9,843 nt of DNA from Moraxellaceae bacterium. Its GTDB lineage: Bacteria; Pseudomonadota; Gammaproteobacteria; Pseudomonadales; Moraxellaceae. The number at the start of each line of letters is the position of its first letter. Position 1 is the stretch's first letter. A program made the position numbers and the translations under genes. The notes under the pieces were generated by a model that worked only from the letters and a program-made list of their open reading frames with translations, was not told the origin of the DNA and did not search any database. This document shows positions 5,783-9,843 of this stretch, piece by piece. The stretch lies in NCBI GenBank assembly GCA_014378805.1, contig JACMMY010000241.1, positions 1 to 9,843 of the forward strand, written 5' to 3'.

Positions 5783-7531
5783 TTAACTAATAGACTGATG
5801 CTTTTTGGAGATTAATATCATTTCTTCTTTCAATTGAGTGTAATCGGCATCAATTGAATCGTGTACAATAGATGGAACAGAACATTCAGCAGTAAAATCA
5901 ATTTCACATTTAATTAATTTTGGATTTGTTTGGTTATTAAGATCATCTATAAGTTTGTAAATATTTTCTCTAAAATTAAAAAGATTTTTATATTTTTCAA
6001 AAAAAATCACCAACAATCCAATATTGAAAGGAATAAAATCATTATCTATAATCTGCTTCCAAACCAAAGCATTCCCCAACCCTCCATCCGAGTTTAATCC
6101 ACTGATTATTTCATAATTTTCAACCTTCCTTCCAGATATTTGACTAAGAACGTAATTTTTAAATTCTGAATTTTGACTGTTAAATCTATTTAACTGTTCA
6201 ATGGCTGTATTCATGTTGTCTTGTAATGAGAACAACGTTCTATAGTTGCTCGCAGCACCTACTGTTTTTGTCTGAATACATGGTATTTTTTTTGAAGTAT
6301 CACATATTACGACCATATCAATCTCCCCTTTTATTTTTGTGCTCACCTTCCAATTAACAGGACTGATAACTGTTAGACCATAGCTTTCAAATATTTTTCT
6401 TAGATATGAACTAAAATTAATTTCCAAGGATTTAGAAACAGAATCATACTTCCCATCTTTATTTATTTTATTTGACAAATTGTTTAAAGCATATATAAGA
6501 TTTCTAGGGGAAATCATAGCTACGTTAAATATGGAATTAAAATAAATAGTACCATTCTCTTTATGAAATGGAACAATATAGTCATCTTCACTCAAATCAT
6601 ATCTACCTGAATCTTGATCATCCATGAAATACTTAATGATTTTCTCAAAGGTATCTTGTGATAAGGATGTCAATCGACAAAAGAAATCTCTGAAAACAGT
6701 ATAGTTTTCTTTTTTATTTAACACGCTTTCAATTAAAATCTCGTGGGCTTGAACATTTTCTCTTAAATCTGGATTTGATAGAAGAAAACACATCAAAACC
6801 TCATTGGAAAATTGATTTAAAACTTGAACTCCTGCATGAAATTTTTTAAAATCCTCTAAGCAAAAATCTGCCAATGGGATTAAAAAATCATCTGAAAGTA
6901 AATAAAAATAATTTTTATAATCATTTAAATAAACACCAACAAACTTTTTATAGACTTCAATCTGATCATCATAACTTATATAAAATTTATCAGAACTAAA
7001 GTATCGACGAGTGATCAACTGAAGCTCATCAAAACCATGAAATGTATTATTAAAATTAACTATTGAATTAATTCTTGTTAAAAGAATATCATAACATTCA
7101 TATTTAAAATAATCACTACTTTCATAGTTTAAAAAAAGTTTACCACCCTCTCCTTTTAAGCTGTATATGTTTTTATTTTTTCTATAAAATAAAGGCAAAA
7201 TATTAAACAACATCTTATATTTGGATAACAATTTAATATCTTCAAACATCCGATTATTATAATTTGAGTCGTAGCCATCCCAACCTAAAGCTGGCAAATT
7301 ATCTATATTTAAATATTTTTTACAATTTGTATAAATACTAACAAAGGTATCAACACTACCATCCGTATCTGAATTATGCTCTAATTTAAACACATCATTA
7401 ATATTCCTGACACTTAAACTAAGAAAAATATTATTCTTTATATCGATCTTACTAATTTCATAACTCTTTCCATCAATAAATTTATCTATTATTGTCTCAC
7501 TGCTTTTAAGTTCTTCTAATAAATTTTCCAC
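5783..7531 (-). CDS. Unrecognised 582-residue protein with PD-(D/E)XK-nuclease-like C-terminal motif
   Basis: I do not recognise the family. The first ~340 residues are charged and aromatic-rich, probably helical, with no signal peptide or membrane helix and many Asn, Lys, Tyr and Phe. From about residue 360 there is a nuclease-like pattern: a helix with acidic residues (Glu370 and Glu382 in SLEINFSSYLRKIFESYG), a strand with GEIDMVVICD (402-411, Asp405), then IPCIQTKTVGAAS with Gln420 and Lys422, then a helix NMNTAIEQLNRF. E...D...(E/Q)xK is the core of PD-(D/E)XK enzymes; Gln in place of Glu is a known variant in some members. A standalone nuclease of this type could act in defence or DNA processing, but that is inference. 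The gene is far more AT-rich than its neighbours (10 G/C of 60 at 7081-7140 against 31 of 60 at 8701-8760 in acnB), suggesting horizontal acquisition. The apparent start is a GTG directly after the acnB terminator T-tract without a normal ribosome site; the next ATG is residue 95. Confidence 0.72.
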   Translation of the reverse strand: MENLLEELKSSETIIDKFIDGKSYEISKIDIKNNIFLSLSVRNINDVFKLEHNSDTDGSVDTFVSIYTNCKKYLNIDNLPALGWDGYDSNYNNRMFEDIKLLSKYKMLFNILPLFYRKNKNIYSLKGEGGKLFLNYESSDYFKYECYDILLTRINSIVNFNNTFHGFDELQLITRRYFSSDKFYISYDDQIEVYKKFVGVYLNDYKNYFYLLSDDFLIPLADFCLEDFKKFHAGVQVLNQFSNEVLMCFLLSNPDLRENVQAHEILIESVLNKKENYTVFRDFFCRLTSLSQDTFEKIIKYFMDDQDSGRYDLSEDDYIVPFHKENGTIYFNSIFNVAMISPRNLIYALNNLSNKINKDGKYDSVSKSLEINFSSYLRKIFESYGLTVISPVNWKVSTKIKGEIDMVVICDTSKKIPCIQTKTVGAASNYRTLFSLQDNMNTAIEQLNRFNSQNSEFKNYVLSQISGRKVENYEIISGLNSDGGLGNALVWKQIIDNDFIPFNIGLLVIFFEKYKNLFNFRENIYKLIDDLNNQTNPKLIKCEIDFTAECSVPSIVHDSIDADYTQLKEEMILISKKHQSIS

Positions 7532-7565
7532 AAAAAAATACCCTACAATTTAGTAGGGTATTTTT
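7532..7565 (-). terminator. Strong intrinsic terminator of acnB, potentially bidirectional
   Basis: TACCCTAC (7539-7546) and GTAGGGTA (7553-7560) form an 8-bp perfect stem with a 6-base loop AATTTA. It is extended by A-T pairs from the flanking A7 and T5 runs. On the minus strand the hairpin is followed by seven T residues, giving a textbook Rho-independent terminator 28 bases beyond the acnB stop; the T5 on plus could stop opposing transcription too. The minus-strand T-tract runs straight into the GTG start of the next gene. Confidence 0.9.
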
Positions 7566-7593
7566 AACTCATTTATCGCAATAAATCAATAAA

Positions 7594-9843
7594 TTAAGTC
7601 AATTGAGCAACGGTGATTTTACCAGTTTCGATTTTGTCAGCTTGGTTGGTGTATTCAGCCATTTTATCAAAGTTCAAATATTGATAAATGTCAGCTGACA
7701 TGCTATTAATCGTTGCAGCATAACCCATGTACTCTTCAACAGTTGGCAACTTGCCCAAAACCGCTGCAACAGACGCCAATTCAGCAGAAGCCAAGTACAC
7801 GTTTGCACCTTGACCCAAACGGTTCGGGAAGTTACGTGTAGAAGTCGATACACAAGTCGTGTTAGGTGCAACACGTGCTTGGTTACCCATACACAGCGAG
7901 CAACCTGGCATTTCAGTACGCGCACCAGCACGACCGTAAATGTTGTAGTAACCCTCTTCCATCAACTGATGTTCGTCCATACGTGTTGGCGGAGCAAGCC
8001 ATAGACGCGTTGCGAGTGAACCACCCTCAACTTTGTCGAGCAACTTACCAGCAGCACGGAAGTGACCAATGTTAGTCATACATGAACCGATGAACACTTC
8101 ATCAATCTTAGTGCCAGCAACTTGTGACAATGGTTTCGCATCATCTGGATCGTTCGGGCAGCACAGGATTGGTTCTTTAATTTCGTTCAAGTCGATTTCA
8201 TAGATGGTTGCGTATTCAGCATCAGCATCAGCACGCAGCAGGCTTGGGTTAGCCAACCATTTTTCCATCGCTTCAACACGACGCGCAATGGTACGCGCAT
8301 CGCCGTAACCTTGTGAAATCATCCACTTCAACATGGTCATGTTAGAAGTCAGGTATTGAGCCACAGACGCTTCTGAAAGAGTGATCGAACAACCCGCCGC
8401 TGAACGCTCAGCAGACGCATCTGACAATTCAAATGCTTGTTCTACAGTCAAATCTTCCAGACCTTCGATTTCAAGGATCAGACCGTTGAATACGTTCTTT
8501 TTGCCTTTCTTCTCGATGGTCAATTCGCCACGTTGAATCGCTGCATAAGGAATTGCATGGACGAGGTCACGTAAAGTGATACCCGGTTGCATTTTGCCTT
8601 TGAAACGAACCAAGACTGATTCAGGCATATCTAACGGCATCGCGCCAGTCGCAGCAGCAAACGCTACAAGACCTGAACCCGCTGGGAAAGAAATACCGAT
8701 TGGGAAACGCGTATGTGAGTCACCACCCGTACCGACAGTATCTGGCAACAACATACGGTTCAACCAACTATGGATGATACCGTCGCCTGGACGCAGTGAT
8801 ACACCACCACGGTTCATGATGAAGTCAGGCAATGTGTGATGCGTGGTCACGTCAACTGGTTTTGGATAGGCTGCTGTGTGGCAGAATGACTGCATGACGA
8901 GGTCAGCAGAGAAGCCCAAACATGCCAAGTCTTTCAATTCATCACGGGTCATTGGACCAGTAGTGTCTTGTGAACCGACTGTGGTCATTTTTGGTTCGCA
9001 GTATGTACCTGGACGAACGCCTTGACCTTCTGGCAAACCACATGCACGACCAACCATTTTCTGTGCTTGGGTGAAACCCTTGCCAGTGTCCGCAGGTTGT
9101 ACAGGTGTACGGAACAGAGTTGAAACTGGTAGACCCAACGCTTCACGCGCTTTGCCAGTCAAACCACGACCGATAATCAGGTTAATACGACCGCCTGCAC
9201 GAACTTCGTCGAGCAATACTTGTGATTTCAATTCAAAGGTAGACAGAACTTCGTCTGTACCATTTTTAGTGATTTTGCCTTCGTATGGGAAAATGTCGAT
9301 CACATCGCCCATGTTCAGGTTAGCAACGTCTGCTTCAAATGGCAGTGCGCCCGCATCTTCCATGGTGTTGAAGAAAATCGGTGCGATTTTAGTACCAATA
9401 CAAACACCACCATCACGTTTGTTTGGAATGAATGGCAAGTCATCGCCAGTGAACCAAAGAACCGAGTTGGTTGCTGATTTACGGCTTGAACCTGTACCCA
9501 CAACGTCGCCAACGTAAGCAACGATATGACCTTTTGATTTCAATGCTTCGATTTGTTTGATTGGGCCAATTTCACCTGGTTTCTCAGGATTGATCCCATC
9601 ACGAACGTTTTTCAACATTGCATTTGCGTGCAATGGAATATCTGGACGTGACCATGCGTCTTGTGCAGGTGACAAGTCATCAGTGTTGGTTTCGCCAGTC
9701 ACTTTAAGAACGGTTACAGTGATTTTTTGCGCAACTTCTGGGCGTGAAGTAAACCATTCAGCATCAGCCCATGATTGCAAAACTGCTTTTGCATGTGCAT
9801 TGCCCGCTTTTGCTTTTTCTTCAACATCATGGAATGCGTTGAA
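7594..9843 (-). CDS. acnB: Aconitate hydratase B (aconitase B), N-terminus cut by window edge
   Basis: The last 749 residues of the bifunctional TCA-cycle enzyme that interconverts citrate and isocitrate through cis-aconitate (also 2-methylisocitrate dehydration), using a [4Fe-4S] cluster in the cytosol. It aligns almost throughout with E. coli AcnB (865 residues); roughly 120 N-terminal residues lie beyond the right edge. Visible hallmarks include VKVTGETNTDDLSPA near the start, GDVVGTGSSRKSATNSV, VGSQDTTGPMTRDELKDLA, LPDTVGTGGDSHTRFPIG, and the three cluster cysteines in FIGSCMTNIG (codon 8080-8082) and PGCSLCMGNQ (codons 7900-7902 and 7891-7893). The frame is open to the last base of the window (FNAFHDVEEKAKAGN), so the TTG at 9780 is not the real start. 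GC is normal and codon use even, unlike the gene downstream. It is followed by its own strong terminator. AcnB homologues can bind mRNA when the cluster is lost. Confidence 0.98.
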   Translation of the reverse strand, partial: FNAFHDVEEKAKAGNAHAKAVLQSWADAEWFTSRPEVAQKITVTVLKVTGETNTDDLSPAQDAWSRPDIPLHANAMLKNVRDGINPEKPGEIGPIKQIEALKSKGHIVAYVGDVVGTGSSRKSATNSVLWFTGDDLPFIPNKRDGGVCIGTKIAPIFFNTMEDAGALPFEADVANLNMGDVIDIFPYEGKITKNGTDEVLSTFELKSQVLLDEVRAGGRINLIIGRGLTGKAREALGLPVSTLFRTPVQPADTGKGFTQAQKMVGRACGLPEGQGVRPGTYCEPKMTTVGSQDTTGPMTRDELKDLACLGFSADLVMQSFCHTAAYPKPVDVTTHHTLPDFIMNRGGVSLRPGDGIIHSWLNRMLLPDTVGTGGDSHTRFPIGISFPAGSGLVAFAAATGAMPLDMPESVLVRFKGKMQPGITLRDLVHAIPYAAIQRGELTIEKKGKKNVFNGLILEIEGLEDLTVEQAFELSDASAERSAAGCSITLSEASVAQYLTSNMTMLKWMISQGYGDARTIARRVEAMEKWLANPSLLRADADAEYATIYEIDLNEIKEPILCCPNDPDDAKPLSQVAGTKIDEVFIGSCMTNIGHFRAAGKLLDKVEGGSLATRLWLAPPTRMDEHQLMEEGYYNIYGRAGARTEMPGCSLCMGNQARVAPNTTCVSTSTRNFPNRLGQGANVYLASAELASVAAVLGKLPTVEEYMGYAATINSMSADIYQYLNFDKMAEYTNQADKIETGKITVAQLT

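Noticed and set aside
9071..9517. A 148-codon open frame on the plus strand opposite acnB
   Set aside because: It lies wholly antisense to strongly conserved acnB coding sequence, is rich in Pro/Ser/Arg as expected from a mirrored frame, and has no ribosome site. It is a shadow.
9778..9780. TTG at 9780 as the start of acnB
   Set aside because: The frame continues upstream to the window edge with sequence matching AcnB (DVEEKAKAGN), so the gene is truncated by the window, not starting here.

Overview
The window looks like chromosomal DNA from a gammaproteobacterium, most likely Acinetobacter or a close relative. The AcnB fragment follows the gammaproteobacterial AcnB sequence closely. The RsuA, nitroreductase and REP/RAYT content, and a moderate to low GC, also fit Moraxellaceae. 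The genus is an inference; there is no rRNA or other phylogenetic marker here. Every gene except the transposase at 5151-5693 is on the minus strand, so transcription runs mostly from right to left.

Layout from right to left. At 9843-7594 lies the C-terminal 749 residues of aconitase B (acnB, N-terminus cut by the window edge), ending in a strong hairpin terminator at 7532-7565. At 7531-5783 is a very AT-rich gene for an unrecognised 582-residue protein with a PD-(D/E)XK-nuclease-like C-terminal motif. Its apparent GTG start touches the T-tract of the acnB terminator. At 5763-5071 is a selfish-element module: a REP-associated tyrosine transposase (RAYT) on the plus strand flanked by three REP palindromes. 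At 5039-4554 is a small ion-channel protein with a TSLGLGD selectivity filter, and at 4444-3722 a 16S rRNA pseudouridine synthase of the RsuA type, followed by two consecutive inverted repeats.

At 3575-2496 is an unrecognised secreted/membrane protein locus read in three successive frames (signal peptide piece, soluble domain, multi-pass membrane piece). The second frame change coincides with an A7 run that also has the form of a -1 slippery heptamer. The net frame change is zero, so this is either one gene carrying two compensating single-base indels (mutation or assembly error) or a gene using recoding. At 2395-1661 is an FMN nitroreductase-family protein. At 1520-1 is an alpha/beta-hydrolase lipoprotein whose catalytic Ser, Asp and His are all visible, running off the left edge.

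Most genes are independent housekeeping or accessory loci, not one pathway. The accessory segment is 5040-7566 (REP/RAYT plus the AT-rich putative nuclease), lying between the acnB terminator and the channel gene. The best candidates for something undescribed are the 582-residue protein with its terminator-abutting start, and the three-frame membrane locus. I saw no RNA genes, CRISPR array, insertion-sequence ends or phage genes, and no gap between genes exceeds 300 bases.
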